Below are positions 8,137-18,818 of a stretch of 62,750 bases of DNA, in pieces. The notes below the pieces were generated by a model. That model was not told where the DNA came from. It worked only from the letters and a program-made list of their open reading frames with translations, and searched no databases. Source of the DNA: Sphaerisporangium melleum. Its GTDB lineage: Bacteria; Actinomycetota; Actinomycetes; Streptosporangiales; Streptosporangiaceae. The stretch lies in NCBI RefSeq assembly GCF_014646695.1, contig NZ_BMNT01000011.1, forward strand, positions 1 through 62,750, in the 5' to 3' direction. The position numbers and the translations under genes are program-made. The first letter of the stretch is position 1. Each line of letters begins with the position of its first letter.

Positions 8137-9012
8137 TCATCGGCCGTCCCCCCGGAACTCGGCGATCAGCTCGCCCAGGAACCGTCGTGCGTCGTCCCCG
8201 GACAGCGCCGACTCGCCGTAGATGGACCAGCGGCTCCGATAGAGCTCGACATCGGAGGGGTGGTAGGCCTTGACCCGGGAATGGATGGTCTCGACGGTCA
8301 CGAAATCGTCCGACTCCTCATCGGCGGGTTCGTAGATGGTGAACGCGTGCGAGTTGGGCGCGCGGGACTCGCAGTCGATCGGCAGCACCCCGATCGACAC
8401 GTTGCCGAGTGTGCTCACCGAGCTGATCCGGTCGAGCTGCGCGGCCAGCATCGCCCGCGGGCCCGGCCGCCAGCGCAGAGCCGCCTCCGTGATCAGGAAG
8501 TGGAACGACCGGCTCTCGTCGTAGAGGAGCAACTGGCGGTCCAGTCGTGCGGCGAGCGCGGCGGCGGCCTCCTCCTTGCTGTAGGGCACCTGGAACATCG
8601 AGAAGATCCGGCGGGCGTACTCGGCGGTCTGCAGGAGGCCGGGCACGATCGTCGGCTGGAAGGTGAACGAGCACCTCGCGGCGCTCTCGGTCGCACCGAT
8701 CTCATGTTGCAGGTGAGGGCGGTCCCGAAGTTCGGTCTTCCAGGAACGGATGTCGGTGTGCGCGGCCTCGGTCAGCGTGGCCAGCAGGTCACGGGCCTCC
8801 GAGGACGCGTGCACGGCCTCCGCCCAGTCGTGCACTTCGGGCAGGCTGGGCACCACCGCGCCCGACTCGATGCGTGAGACCTTCGACTGGCTGATCCGTA
8901 CGCGCTGGGCCAGGTCACGGCCGGAAAGCCCCGCCAGGTCGCGAAGGCGGCGCAGTTCGGCCCCCAGCCTCCGCCGCCCGTCGTCGAGGCCGTCCATCTG
9001 GTCGTGCACCAT
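8137..9012 (-). CDS. Scr1-family XRE transcriptional regulator (HTH + DUF5753)
   Basis: A protein of about 291 residues. The N-terminal helix-turn-helix (LRDLAGLSGRDLAQRV, then QSKVSRIESG) is classic XRE. The rest is the Scr1/DUF5753 effector domain, with VPGLLQTAEYARRIF, RLDRQLLL and a C-terminal FDxx-type segment replaced by FLGELIAEF. Such regulators pair with DUF397 proteins and influence development and antibiotic production in streptomycetes. I favour ATG 9012 (GGAG four bases upstream), but 9033 and 8997 are also in frame. The divergent upstream region carries a direct repeat that could be its operator. Confidence 0.9.
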   Translation of the reverse strand: MVHDQMDGLDDGRRRLGAELRRLRDLAGLSGRDLAQRVRISQSKVSRIESGAVVPSLPEVHDWAEAVHASSEARDLLATLTEAAHTDIRSWKTELRDRPHLQHEIGATESAARCSFTFQPTIVPGLLQTAEYARRIFSMFQVPYSKEEAAAALAARLDRQLLLYDESRSFHFLITEAALRWRPGPRAMLAAQLDRISSVSTLGNVSIGVLPIDCESRAPNSHAFTIYEPADEESDDFVTVETIHSRVKAYHPSDVELYRSRWSIYGESALSGDDARRFLGELIAEFRGDGR

Positions 9013-9033
9013 GTGACTCCGAATCGCGTACAT

Positions 9034-9080
9034 ATCAGGATGAATCGCCCTATCTCCCCATCAGGACGATTCTGCGCTAT
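9034..9080. repeat. Imperfect direct repeat, candidate operator of the Scr1-type regulator
   Basis: ATCAGGATGAATC (9034) and ATCAGGACGATTC (9060) are spaced 26 bp start to start, each followed by a GC-x-CTAT stretch. They lie just upstream of the XRE gene and divergent from the small-gene pair. About 2.5 helical turns of spacing would suit cooperative binding. Function is inferred. Confidence 0.4.
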
Positions 9081-9196
9081 TCGCGGAGGTGCTTACTAGA
9101 CCAGCGTGGTTCGGGGTTGTCAAGCGGAATGCACCGTTCCACAACTGAGAGTTCTGGTGACACTGAGTCAGGAGAGGGGGACAAGGAGGTGAATCG

Positions 9197-9364
9197 ATGC
9201 GAAATGATGCATGGTTCGCCGAGGTGACGCCGAATCACCGGCGTCCACAGCGGCGCGCCTCGGCCGGTCGGGACGATGGTGGCCCCGGAGGTTCCGGTGA
9301 CGGTGATGTCACCATTCGGGCAGCCGGGTCGCTGTCCGGATCGGCCAAGGCGCATGTCGGATGA
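9197..9364 (+). CDS. Small hypothetical protein, first gene of a two-gene micro-operon
   Basis: A 55-residue gene with a near-perfect ribosome binding site (AAGGAGGTG, five bases before the ATG). The product starts MRNDAWFAEVTPNHRRPQRR, has a Gly/Asp-rich middle (GGPGGSGDGD) and ends SGSAKAHVG. No fold or family is recognised. Its stop overlaps the next start as ATGA, which is good evidence that both small frames are translated. It diverges from the Scr1-type regulator, which may control it. Confidence 0.6.
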   Translation: MRNDAWFAEVTPNHRRPQRRASAGRDDGGPGGSGDGDVTIRAAGSLSGSAKAHVG

Positions 9365-9546
9365 CATGGGATGCGTTCGCGCTCGCGATCATCGCCGCGG
9401 CGGGTGTCGCCGGCCTGCTCCTGACCCAGGTGCGCGACGTCCTGATGAAAGTGGTGGAGGTGCTGGACGCCTGGAATCTGGTGCGCAGGTCATGGATCAC
9501 CCGGAGAGGGGAGCGGCCCGCGGAGGAGGAAGGGGCTGAGGGTTAG
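9361..9546 (+). CDS. Small single-pass membrane protein, second gene of the micro-operon
   Basis: A 61-residue protein with one hydrophobic helix (AFALAIIAAAGVAGLLLTQV, near residues 5-24), then an amphipathic helix and a charged tail (RRGERPAEEEGAEG). It has no strong ribosome binding site of its own and starts within the ATGA overlap of the upstream small gene, so translational coupling is likely. Its function is unknown; a tiny membrane effector or signalling peptide is one possibility. Confidence 0.6.
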   Translation: MTWDAFALAIIAAAGVAGLLLTQVRDVLMKVVEVLDAWNLVRRSWITRRGERPAEEEGAEG

Positions 9547-9585
9547 GCGGGGCGGCGCGCCGCAGGCGGTGATCAGACGGAGGAT

Positions 9586-9614
9586 GGAGCCCGCTCGCGA
9601 CGGGAGCGGGCTCC
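9586..9614 (+). terminator. Hairpin after the small-gene pair
   Basis: GGAGCCCGCTC, seven bases, GAGCGGGCTCC: a perfect 11-bp stem starting 40 bp after the second small gene, without a T-run. Confidence 0.6.
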
Positions 9615-9780
9615 GGGAGAAACCGGTCGCGGCGAGCAGGCCGGCGGGAGCTGCCGGAACGCCGTTCGTGGTGGCAGGTACGGTCGGTGCCGGGGCGTTC
9701 AGGAATCCATGGGTAACACTCGTCGTGCTCGGACCACTTCCTGGTGTCGATACCAACATCGGGGACAGAGGGAGCGGGCG

Positions 9781-10308
9781 GTGACGGACGAGGCTCAACG
9801 GTTCACCACCATGTACGACCAATGTCGTCAGCGTGTGTGGGCCTATGTGGTGGCCCAGGCGGGACGGCAGGTCGCCGACGAGGTGGTGAGCGAGACGTTC
9901 GCCATCGCTTGGCGCCGATTCGACGACGTGCCGGACCCCGCCCTGCCATGGCTGCTGGTCGTCGCGCGCAACGTGCTGCGCGACACCATCCGCGCCGAGG
10001 CCAGGAGGGAGTCACTGGCCGCCGAGCTGCGGGGCTGGACCGAGGGAGACCCGGCCGAGCACGTGACCGAGCGGCTGGCCGTGCTGAAGGCCGTGGCGGC
10101 GATGAGCGAGGAGGACCGCGAACTGCTGCTCCTCGTGGCCTGGCACGGTCTGGGCCCGCGCGAGGCGGCGCGCGTCGTCGGCTGCTCGCAGGCGACCTTC
10201 CGCGTGCGGCTGCACCGGGCCCGCAAACGGCTGGCCCAGGCGATGAAGGCCGCGCCGGCCGCGCGCCGCCCTTCCCGGGTGCCCGATCTCAGTGAGGAGT
10301 GGTCATGA
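9781..10308 (+). CDS. ECF RNA polymerase sigma factor
   Basis: A 175-residue sigma-70 family protein. The sigma2 region runs MYDQCRQRVWAYVVAQAG to VSETFAIAWRRFDDVP, with PWLLVVARNVLRD as the region 2.4 helix. Sigma4 contains LLLVAWHGLGPREAARVVG and ATFRVRLHRARKRL. I chose the GTG at 9781, preceded by GGGAGCGG, over an upstream ATG at 9709 whose extra residues look non-coding. It overlaps the next gene by ATGA. The downstream membrane-anchored protein is probably its functional partner. Confidence 0.9.
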   Translation: MTDEAQRFTTMYDQCRQRVWAYVVAQAGRQVADEVVSETFAIAWRRFDDVPDPALPWLLVVARNVLRDTIRAEARRESLAAELRGWTEGDPAEHVTERLAVLKAVAAMSEEDRELLLLVAWHGLGPREAARVVGCSQATFRVRLHRARKRLAQAMKAAPAARRPSRVPDLSEEWS

Positions 10309-11465
10309 ACCCGATGGACGAGCTGCGGGCCGCCCGTCCCGCCCACCTGGACACCCCGGTGGACGAGCGCACCCGGGCCGCCGAGCTCACGGCCGCCATG
10401 GCCGCGCCCAGGCCGCCGCGACGCGACACCCGCGCCCGGCGGACCGCGGGCGCCCGGCCGCTGTGGGCCCTCGGCGGCCTTGCGACGGCGGCGGCGGCCA
10501 CCGCCGTGGCGATCGGCATGGCCGGCACCGGAGGCGTGGTCCCCACGTCCCCGCCGAGCGCCGCCCTGCCCGTGACCTCGGCCGGTCGGCCGGAAGTCCG
10601 GCTCTCCGCGCGGCAGGTCCTGCTCGCCGCGGCCGAGTCGTCCCTCAAGGCCCCGGCCGCCACCGGCGCGTACTGGTACGTCGAGACCGTGAGCGGCTCG
10701 GCGTACGAGACGGGCGAGAGCGAGCGGTACATCGTGCACAGCACCGGTCGCAGCCGGACCTGGGTGGCCCGCTCGCCGCACGGCACGAGCTGGTGGGTCA
10801 GCCAGAACCTCGGCGCCAAGCCCGCGCCCGGCGCGGAGGACGCCTGGCGGCGTGACGGATCGCCCGCCAAGTGGACGATCCAGGCATCGGCCGGCGGCAA
10901 CGGCAGGAAGCTCCTGGAACTGGACACGAAGGCCGGCAGGCCGTTCGGCAACCCGATCAACATCGGGGACAAGGTCTTCGACCTGGCCGGGCGCAACGTG
11001 TCGGTCGCGGAACTGCAGGCACTGCCCAGCACGCCGGGCGCGCTCAAGGAGCACCTGCTCCGCGGGTACGCCGGGCACGGCACCGAGTCCACCGGCGACA
11101 AGATGGACGCCGACACCTGGCTCTACCAGGTGACCGCCGGGCTGCTGAGCGACATGCCGGTCAAACCCGCCGTGCGGGCCGCGGCCTACCGGGTGCTCGC
11201 CGGCCTGGACGGCGTCCGCTCACTGGGCTCGGTCACCGACGCGCTGGGCCGCGAGGGCCAGGGCATCGCACGGGCCGAGGCATGGTCGGGCGGCGGCTTC
11301 GAACGGCAGCTCATCATCGACCCCGAGACCGGCCTCCTGCTCACCGACCAGCTCGTCGCGGTCCACCCCACCGGCTCGTACGCCTGGGCCAAGCCCGGCA
11401 CGGCCACCTGGTGGTCGTCCGTCGTCAAGGCGGAGTGGACCGACACCAAGCCCGTCAAGCCGTAA
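10305..11465 (+). CDS. CU044_5270-type membrane-anchored protein, likely partner of the sigma factor
   Basis: A 386-residue protein with a cytoplasmic N-terminus, a transmembrane helix near residues 50-72 (LGGLATAAAATAVAIGMAG) and a large extracytoplasmic domain with repeated YWYVET and LLLTDQLV-type strands. This matches the CU044_5270 family that typically follows ECF sigma genes in actinomycetes. Whether it acts as an anti-sigma factor is unproven, as no zinc anti-sigma motif is visible. The start at 10305 has AGGAG six bases upstream and overlaps the sigma stop. Confidence 0.8.
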   Translation: MNPMDELRAARPAHLDTPVDERTRAAELTAAMAAPRPPRRDTRARRTAGARPLWALGGLATAAAATAVAIGMAGTGGVVPTSPPSAALPVTSAGRPEVRLSARQVLLAAAESSLKAPAATGAYWYVETVSGSAYETGESERYIVHSTGRSRTWVARSPHGTSWWVSQNLGAKPAPGAEDAWRRDGSPAKWTIQASAGGNGRKLLELDTKAGRPFGNPINIGDKVFDLAGRNVSVAELQALPSTPGALKEHLLRGYAGHGTESTGDKMDADTWLYQVTAGLLSDMPVKPAVRAAAYRVLAGLDGVRSLGSVTDALGREGQGIARAEAWSGGGFERQLIIDPETGLLLTDQLVAVHPTGSYAWAKPGTATWWSSVVKAEWTDTKPVKP

Positions 11466-11593
11466 CGGGCGCCCGCATGAGGGGTCGCCGCTGCCCCGCT
11501 CGATGTGCGATAAGCGTTCCTTGCGTTCTTCCTCCCGGTTAGGTTGGCCCTCGGGATCGGGGGTCAGGCCTGCGGGCCGGGGAGGGGGAGCGC

Positions 11594-12568
11594 ATGGTCG
11601 CAGCCGTCGGTGGCCCTTCGGGCGAACGGTGGACGAGCGCGATCGTGGATCCCGAACTGCCGGACGACGTCGCAGGCCTGCTGCGGGGCAACGCCCGGAT
11701 GCTCTCCCGGGTGCGCGCCGGCTGGATCCCGCCGCCGCCGGCCGAGCTCGAGAAGTCGCCGATGCGCCGCCTGCGGATCCTGATCGCGGGCGGGGTGTGG
11801 CTCGCGCTCGTGGCGCTCCTGATCGCCGGCCTCATCGACAGGGTGGTGTTCACCTTCCTGTTCGCCCTCGTCCTGCTGACCTATCTGCTCACGCGTGGCG
11901 GCGAGGTCGGGGACGAAGACGAGCGGCCCGACGATGCGGAACGGCGCGTGTACGAGCACGCCCGGCGCTACCAGGGGCGTTATCTGCTTCCCGAGGACTT
12001 CGATCTCGCGAGCCGGGAGCTCCTCATGCGGACCAGGAGCGCCGTCTCGTTCGTGCTGCGGTCCCGCGTGCACCGGGAAGGGCTGCTGGACGACGTGCGC
12101 GACGCGGTCGTCCTGCCGGCCCAGGAGTGGGACATCGCCCGTCTGCTGGCCAAGCTGTCCGCGCTGCGGACCGAGCACAACGAGATCGTCGGCGCGACCA
12201 CCACCCGCGAGCTGTCGGCGGTGACGGCTCCCTTGGAGCGGGCGCTGGCCGCCGGCGAGGCCGCCGTCGTCGCGCGGGTCAAGGCGGTGGAACGCTACGC
12301 ACGTCACGTCGCCGAGGCCGAGCGCGCCTACCAGGCTCGCGACCAGATCGAGGCACTGCACGCGCGGCTCCCCCGGTACGAGGACCTGCTGGCGGAGGCC
12401 GGCTCCGACCGCATGGCCGTACCGGAGCTGCGGGCGCTGGCGGAGGACGCCGAACGGCTGGAGGAGGCGTTACGGGAGAGCGTGCGCTCGGCTCGGCACG
12501 CCTTCCGCCATCTGGACGGCCCGGAGGAGCTCGATGCCCGCGAGGCGGACCCGCCGCCGCCGGCCTGA
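11594..12568 (+). CDS. Hypothetical membrane protein with coiled-coil domain
   Basis: A 324-residue protein. Two hydrophobic helices lie near residues 62-80 and 84-100, flanked by a proline-rich N-terminus and a long charged helical C-terminal region (for example AVVARVKAVERYARHVAEAE) likely to form coiled coil. The start has a GGGAGGGGGAG stretch upstream. I do not recognise the family. It is transcribed alone and ends at a strong hairpin. Confidence 0.75.
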   Translation: MVAAVGGPSGERWTSAIVDPELPDDVAGLLRGNARMLSRVRAGWIPPPPAELEKSPMRRLRILIAGGVWLALVALLIAGLIDRVVFTFLFALVLLTYLLTRGGEVGDEDERPDDAERRVYEHARRYQGRYLLPEDFDLASRELLMRTRSAVSFVLRSRVHREGLLDDVRDAVVLPAQEWDIARLLAKLSALRTEHNEIVGATTTRELSAVTAPLERALAAGEAAVVARVKAVERYARHVAEAERAYQARDQIEALHARLPRYEDLLAEAGSDRMAVPELRALAEDAERLEEALRESVRSARHAFRHLDGPEELDAREADPPPPA

Positions 12569-12590
12569 GGGGCTGTGCTCGCGCGTGACC

Positions 12591-12624
12591 GAGCCTCTGC
12601 GCGGCGGGCGGTGCGCAGAGGCTC
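12591..12624 (+). terminator. Intrinsic-type terminator after the coiled-coil membrane protein gene
   Basis: GAGCCTCTGCGC, ten bases, GCGCAGAGGCTC: a perfect 12-bp stem 22 bp past the stop codon. Confidence 0.7.
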
Positions 12625-12702
12625 GGCGGCGCGGGACCCGGGACGCGGCGGTCGTTCGTCGCGTTCGTCCCGGGGGGAGCCGTTCAGGTGTTCCGTCCGG
12701 GG

Positions 12703-12741
12703 CCCGCTGAAGGCCGAGGTGCGGAGACGGCCTTCAGCGGG
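12703..12741. terminator. Hairpin between convergent genes, serving the cellulase gene
   Basis: CCCGCTGAAGGCCG, eleven bases, CGGCCTTCAGCGGG: a perfect 14-bp stem located 46 bp downstream of the minus-strand cellulase stop. Confidence 0.7.
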
Positions 12742-12787
12742 TGAACGGGACGGGCCATGCGGCTCCGGTTCGGTATCCGGCCGTGGG

Positions 12788-14570
<1,783 letters not shown>

Positions 14571-15056
14571 TCAGGCCGGCGGTAGGCAACGGGGCGGACG
14601 GTCGGAGACGGGCCAGACGTAGGGCAGATCGTCCGGCTCGTCGCCGAAGATCGGCCGGTAGAACTCCGGGTACTTGCGGAGCAGGGCCGACCGGTGGCTG
14701 AGGTGCAGGGCCTCGTCGCCGAGCCAGGGCGGCAGCTCGCCGGCGCCGCGCAGCAGCGACTGCGGGCGTGGCGCCGCGACATCGCAGTGCTCCGCCAGTT
14801 CCCTGCTCATGGTCGCCGCGCAGGTGTCCGCCCGGCCAAGGGAGCACCAGTGGTGGCACACCGCCAGGCCATAGGCGACCAGGGCCTCCTCGTAGCCGGC
14901 CCACATGCCGACGACGGGATGGTGGCGCCAGCCGTACCCGCGCACGGTGAGCGCGCGCAGCACCTGGAGCGCCTCGACCCGCTGCTTGCCGAGCCGGAGC
15001 GGGTCCAGTACGCCCGCCGTGGCGGCGAAGTCCGGATAGGGAAGGAAGGTCTGCAC
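14571..15056 (-). CDS. MSMEG_6728-type / pyrimidine dimer DNA glycosylase-like protein
   Basis: A 161-residue protein beginning with a GTG at 15056 (MQTFLPYPDFAATAGVLD). Its core LGKQRVEALQVLRAL, HHPVVGMWAGYEEAL and LLRKYPEFYRPIF matches the small T4 endonuclease V-like family found in many actinomycetes. T4 endonuclease V cuts at cyclobutane pyrimidine dimers, but activity of this bacterial family is largely inferred. The frame extends 100 codons upstream without conserved residues, so the GTG with GGGGAGGG nine bases before it is preferred. Confidence 0.8.
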   Translation of the reverse strand: MQTFLPYPDFAATAGVLDPLRLGKQRVEALQVLRALTVRGYGWRHHPVVGMWAGYEEALVAYGLAVCHHWCSLGRADTCAATMSRELAEHCDVAAPRPQSLLRGAGELPPWLGDEALHLSHRSALLRKYPEFYRPIFGDEPDDLPYVWPVSDRPPRCLPPA

Positions 15057-15509
15057 CGATCGCCGCCCTCCCCGCACGCGGCCGGCGCCGCTCGCCGTCC
15101 GTCGTCTCCCGTCCCTGCGCTGGACGCCTTGACCCGCCCTCGTCGTAGCCGGGACACCGCAGGCCGTACCCGGTGTCCTACCCGGATGCGGATCCGGGCC
15201 TCCCCTAGCCGCAGACCGGCTTGACGGGCCAGGGGGCCGGATGTCAGGACCCGTTGTGCGGCATTCGCCGGTGAAATCCCGCTCTCCGCGCGACGAAGGC
15301 GGAGGTCGGGCGGGTGCCGGCGCGTGGTGACGATTTCTGATGGTCGTCTTGACCAAATGTCAGTCAGGTTTGCCGAGCAATTTGAAGGAAGCACCGCGAT
15401 CCCCGTCGATGGGACGTTCTTCGTGGGCGAATGGCGTGCCGGGGGAGTGACGCGGGGTTCGCATGGGCGCCGCGCCCGGTCGCGTAGACGCGGATTGATT
15501 GGGGAGCAG
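15057..15509. other. Divergent intergenic region with a small dyad
   Basis: About 450 bp between the glycosylase-like gene and the multicopper oxidase gene, expected to hold both promoters. A short dyad TGGTC-N5-GACCA lies at 15341-15355 within a less GC-rich stretch. Open frames here look like chance extensions. Confidence 0.4.
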
Positions 15510-16967
15510 ATGCTGAACCGACGACGATTACTGGCTGCGGGCGCCACCGTGGGTGGTGCGATGGTGCTCCCGTTCACCGGGCTGGGCCTGCCCAAGGCCA
15601 CCGGAGCGGCGGCTCCGAGCAGGGCGCCCGGGCTCGCGCGGAAGGGCGCGGTGCCCGCGGTGGCTCCGGTCGTCACGCCGTTCACCGTGAAGATGCCCGT
15701 CCCGCAGGTGCTGCAGCCGGCGCAGACCACCGCCACCGCCGACATCTACAAGATGGTCATCAAGCCCGCCGCGACCGAGATCATCCCCGGTGTGGCGACC
15801 CAGGTGCTGACCTACGGCGGTCAGTTCGTCGGGCCGACGATCCGCGCCAAGACGGGCCGCGCCGTGAAGATCGTGTACGGCAACTCCCTGGACATGCCGG
15901 CGAACGTCCACCTGCACGGCGGGCACACGCCGGCCACCAGCGACGGCCACCCGATGGACCTCATCCAGCCCGGTCAGGTGCGGCTGTACGACTACCCGAA
16001 CAAGCAGCAGGGTGCGACGCTGTGGTACCACGACCACAGCCACCACATGGAGGCCGAGCACGTCTTCCGCGGCCTGCACGGGTTCTACCTGATCGACGAC
16101 GCGGCGGAGAAGGCCCTGCGCCTGCCGTCCGGCGCCTACGACGTGCCGATCATGCTGCGCGACTCCGCGTTCGACGAGAACAACGAGCTGCTCTTCTTCG
16201 GCGACCCGGCCGAGCGCACGACGATCCTGGCCAACGGCAAGATCAAGCCCTACTTCCAGGTCGCCCGCCGCAAGTACCGCTTCCGGCTGCTCAACGCCTC
16301 CAACGAGCATGTGTTCAAGCTCAACCTGGGTGGCGAGACGATGATGAAGATCGCCTCCGACGGTGGTCTGCTGCCCGCGCCGGTGCCGGTCACCGAGATG
16401 GTGCTGGCCTCCGCCGAGCGTGTCGAGATCGTCGTGGACTTCGCCCGCTACCCGATCGGCACCCGGCTCGAGCTGTCCAACGGAAGCGACCCGGTGCTGC
16501 GCTTCGACGTCACCAAGAACGCCTACGACGACAGCCTGCTGCCCGCCACGCTGCGCCCGCTGCCCGCGATGCCCGCGGCGACGGTCAACCGCGAGGTGCG
16601 GATGAACTTCGACCTGAGCGGGGAGGCGCCGGTCGGCCTGGTCAACGGGCTGCCCTACGACCCGAGCCGGGTGGACTTCCAGGTCAAGAGGGGGACCACC
16701 GAGATCTGGAACGTCATCAACACCGACACCTTCGACATCGACCACACCTTCCACCTGCACCTGGAGCAGTTCCGGGTGATCGGCCGCAACGGCGGGCCGC
16801 CGCTACCGCAGGACCAGGGGCGCAAGGACACCGTCCACCTCCCGCCGCACGAGTCGGTGCAGATCCAGGTCACCTTCGGCGACTATCTCGGCAAGTACGT
16901 GTACCACTGCCACTACCTGGAGCACTCCTCGATCGGCATGATGGCCCAGGTCGAGATCGTCCCCTGA
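15510..16967 (+). CDS. Tat-exported multicopper oxidase
   Basis: A 485-residue three-domain multicopper oxidase of the CotA/bilirubin oxidase type. A twin-arginine signal (NRRRLLAAG) leads to export in folded form. Copper ligands are visible in order: NVHLHGGH (about 132-139), WYHDHSHH (172-179), HTFHLHLEQF, and YHCHYLEHSSIGMM with the type 1 Cys, His and axial Met. The enzyme oxidises phenolics or metal ions while reducing oxygen to water; the natural substrate is unknown. ATG 15510 is chosen for the Tat signal and a nearby GGGGAG. A terminator follows. Confidence 0.93.
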   Translation: MLNRRRLLAAGATVGGAMVLPFTGLGLPKATGAAAPSRAPGLARKGAVPAVAPVVTPFTVKMPVPQVLQPAQTTATADIYKMVIKPAATEIIPGVATQVLTYGGQFVGPTIRAKTGRAVKIVYGNSLDMPANVHLHGGHTPATSDGHPMDLIQPGQVRLYDYPNKQQGATLWYHDHSHHMEAEHVFRGLHGFYLIDDAAEKALRLPSGAYDVPIMLRDSAFDENNELLFFGDPAERTTILANGKIKPYFQVARRKYRFRLLNASNEHVFKLNLGGETMMKIASDGGLLPAPVPVTEMVLASAERVEIVVDFARYPIGTRLELSNGSDPVLRFDVTKNAYDDSLLPATLRPLPAMPAATVNREVRMNFDLSGEAPVGLVNGLPYDPSRVDFQVKRGTTEIWNVINTDTFDIDHTFHLHLEQFRVIGRNGGPPLPQDQGRKDTVHLPPHESVQIQVTFGDYLGKYVYHCHYLEHSSIGMMAQVEIVP

Positions 16968-17012
16968 CGCGTCTCCCCGCCGCCTCCGCCTCCGCGTCCC
17001 GTCCGGGCGCGT

Positions 17013-17050
17013 AGCGCCGTCCGCCCTGTCGTCCACGGGCGGACGGCGCT
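17013..17050 (+). terminator. Intrinsic-type terminator after the multicopper oxidase gene
   Basis: AGCGCCGTCCGCCC, ten bases, GGGCGGACGGCGCT: a perfect 14-bp stem 46 bp past the stop. Confidence 0.75.
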
Positions 17051-17117
17051 ATAACGAGGTGCGCGCAGGCCGCCGGGCTGGATACCCTCCGCGGGGAAAG
17101 GCTCGGAGAGGATCGTC

Positions 17118-18728
17118 GTGGCGCATGTGGAAGTCGGCCGGCTGACCTACGTCCTTCCGGACGGGCGGCCGTTGCTGAACGAGGTGTCCTTCCGGGTCGG
17201 CGAGGGGGTCAAGGCGGCCCTGGTCGGGCCGAACGGCGCGGGCAAGACCACGCTGATGCGGCTCATCGCGGGCGATCTGCGACCCGTCGAGGGCAGCGTG
17301 GCCTCCTCCGGCGGCCTCGGCGTCATGCGGCAGTTCATCGGCGGCATCCGCGACGGCCGCACCGTCCAGGATCTGCTGCTGTCGGTGGCCCCCGAGCGGG
17401 TGCGCGAGGTGGCCGAGCGGCTCAACGAGGCCGAGCTGGCCATGATGGAGCGCGACGACGAGAAGACGCAGATGCGCTACGCGCAGGCGATCACCGACTT
17501 CACCGACGCCGGCGGGTACGACATCGAGATCCTCTGGGACACCTGCACCATGGCGGCGCTCGGCGCCCCGTACGACAACGTCAAGTACCGCGAGGTCGGC
17601 ACGCTGTCCGGCGGCGAGCAGAAACGCCTGGTGCTGGAGGCCCTGCTGCGCGGCCCCGACCAGGTGCTGCTGCTGGACGAGCCGGACAACTATCTCGACG
17701 TGCCCGGCAAGCTGTGGCTGGAGCAGGCGCTCAGAGAGACGCCCAAGACCGTTTTGCTCGTCTCGCACGACCGCCAGTTGCTGGCCAACGCCGCCGAGCG
17801 CATCGTCACCGTCGAGTCCGGCGGCGTGTGGATCCACGGCGGCGGCTTCGCGACCTACGCCGCCGCCCGCAGAGAGCGCAACGAGCGGCTGGACGAGCTG
17901 CGCCGCCGCTGGGACGAGGAGCACGCCAAGCTCAAACGCCTGGTCTCCATGCTGAAGCAGAAGGCCACCTACAACGATGGCATGTCCTCGGCCTACCACG
18001 CCGCCCAGACGCGGCTGCGGCGGTTCGAGGAGGCCGGGCCGCCCGAGGAGGCGCCCAAGGACCAGCTCATCAGCATGCGCCTGCGCGGCGGGCGCACCGG
18101 CAAGCGGGCCGTGATCTGCGAGGGCCTCGAGCTCACCGGGCTGATGCGGCCGTTCGACCTGGAGATCTGGTACGGCGAGCGGGTGGCGGTGCTCGGCTCC
18201 AACGGGTCGGGCAAGTCACACTTCCTGCGCCTGCTGGCCGGTGAGGGCATCGGGCACGAGGGCGTCGCCCGGCTCGGCGCGCGGGTCGTCCCCGGGCACT
18301 TCGCCCAGACGCACGCCCGTCCCGAGCTGCGGGGGCGCACGCCGTGCGAGATCGTGATGGCCGAGCACGCCAAGCTGAAGAACGAGGCGATGAAGGCCCT
18401 GGCCCGTTACGAGCTGGCGGGGCCGGTCGCCGAGCGGCGCTTCGAGACGCTGTCGGGCGGTCAGCAGGCCCGGTTGCAGATCCTGCTGCTGGAGCTGTCG
18501 GGCGCGACGCTCCTGCTGCTGGACGAGCCCACCGACAACCTCGACCTGGCCAGTGCCGAGGCGTTGCAGGACGGGCTCGGGCAGTTCGACGGGACGGTGC
18601 TCGCGGTCACGCACGACCGGTGGTTCGCGGCCGACTTCGACCGCTACCTGGTCTTCGGCGCCGACGGGCGGGTGTACGAGGCGCCCGAGCCGGTCTGGGA
18701 CGAGGGCCGGGTGGCGCGGGAACGCTGA
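17118..18728 (+). CDS. ABC-F family ATPase
   Basis: A 536-residue cytosolic protein with two ABC ATPase domains and no membrane part. Domain 1 has GPNGAGKTT, LSGGEQKR and VLLLDEPDNYLD. Domain 2 has GSNGSGKSH, LSGGQQAR and LLLLDEPTDNLD. The helical linker between them (about 250-330) is rich in Arg and Glu, as in ABC-F proteins that act on the ribosome. Some family members protect ribosomes from antibiotics and others are translation factors; the linker alone does not decide this. The GTG at 17118 has GAGAGG six bases upstream. It appears monocistronic. Confidence 0.92.
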   Translation: MAHVEVGRLTYVLPDGRPLLNEVSFRVGEGVKAALVGPNGAGKTTLMRLIAGDLRPVEGSVASSGGLGVMRQFIGGIRDGRTVQDLLLSVAPERVREVAERLNEAELAMMERDDEKTQMRYAQAITDFTDAGGYDIEILWDTCTMAALGAPYDNVKYREVGTLSGGEQKRLVLEALLRGPDQVLLLDEPDNYLDVPGKLWLEQALRETPKTVLLVSHDRQLLANAAERIVTVESGGVWIHGGGFATYAAARRERNERLDELRRRWDEEHAKLKRLVSMLKQKATYNDGMSSAYHAAQTRLRRFEEAGPPEEAPKDQLISMRLRGGRTGKRAVICEGLELTGLMRPFDLEIWYGERVAVLGSNGSGKSHFLRLLAGEGIGHEGVARLGARVVPGHFAQTHARPELRGRTPCEIVMAEHAKLKNEAMKALARYELAGPVAERRFETLSGGQQARLQILLLELSGATLLLLDEPTDNLDLASAEALQDGLGQFDGTVLAVTHDRWFAADFDRYLVFGADGRVYEAPEPVWDEGRVARER

Positions 18729-18818
18729 CCCCGCGCCGGGGGGCTCGGCCGTAAAGATTCGGTGCGGGGCGCGCGTGTCGGAGGAGTCGCGTGCTACCGG
18801 CCGGGCTATGACGGCCTT

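Noticed and set aside
9276-9539. 87-codon frame overlapping the two tiny genes
   Set aside because: The alternative frames have a strong ribosome binding site, an ATGA overlap and a membrane helix. This one is Arg/Gly-rich with no such support.
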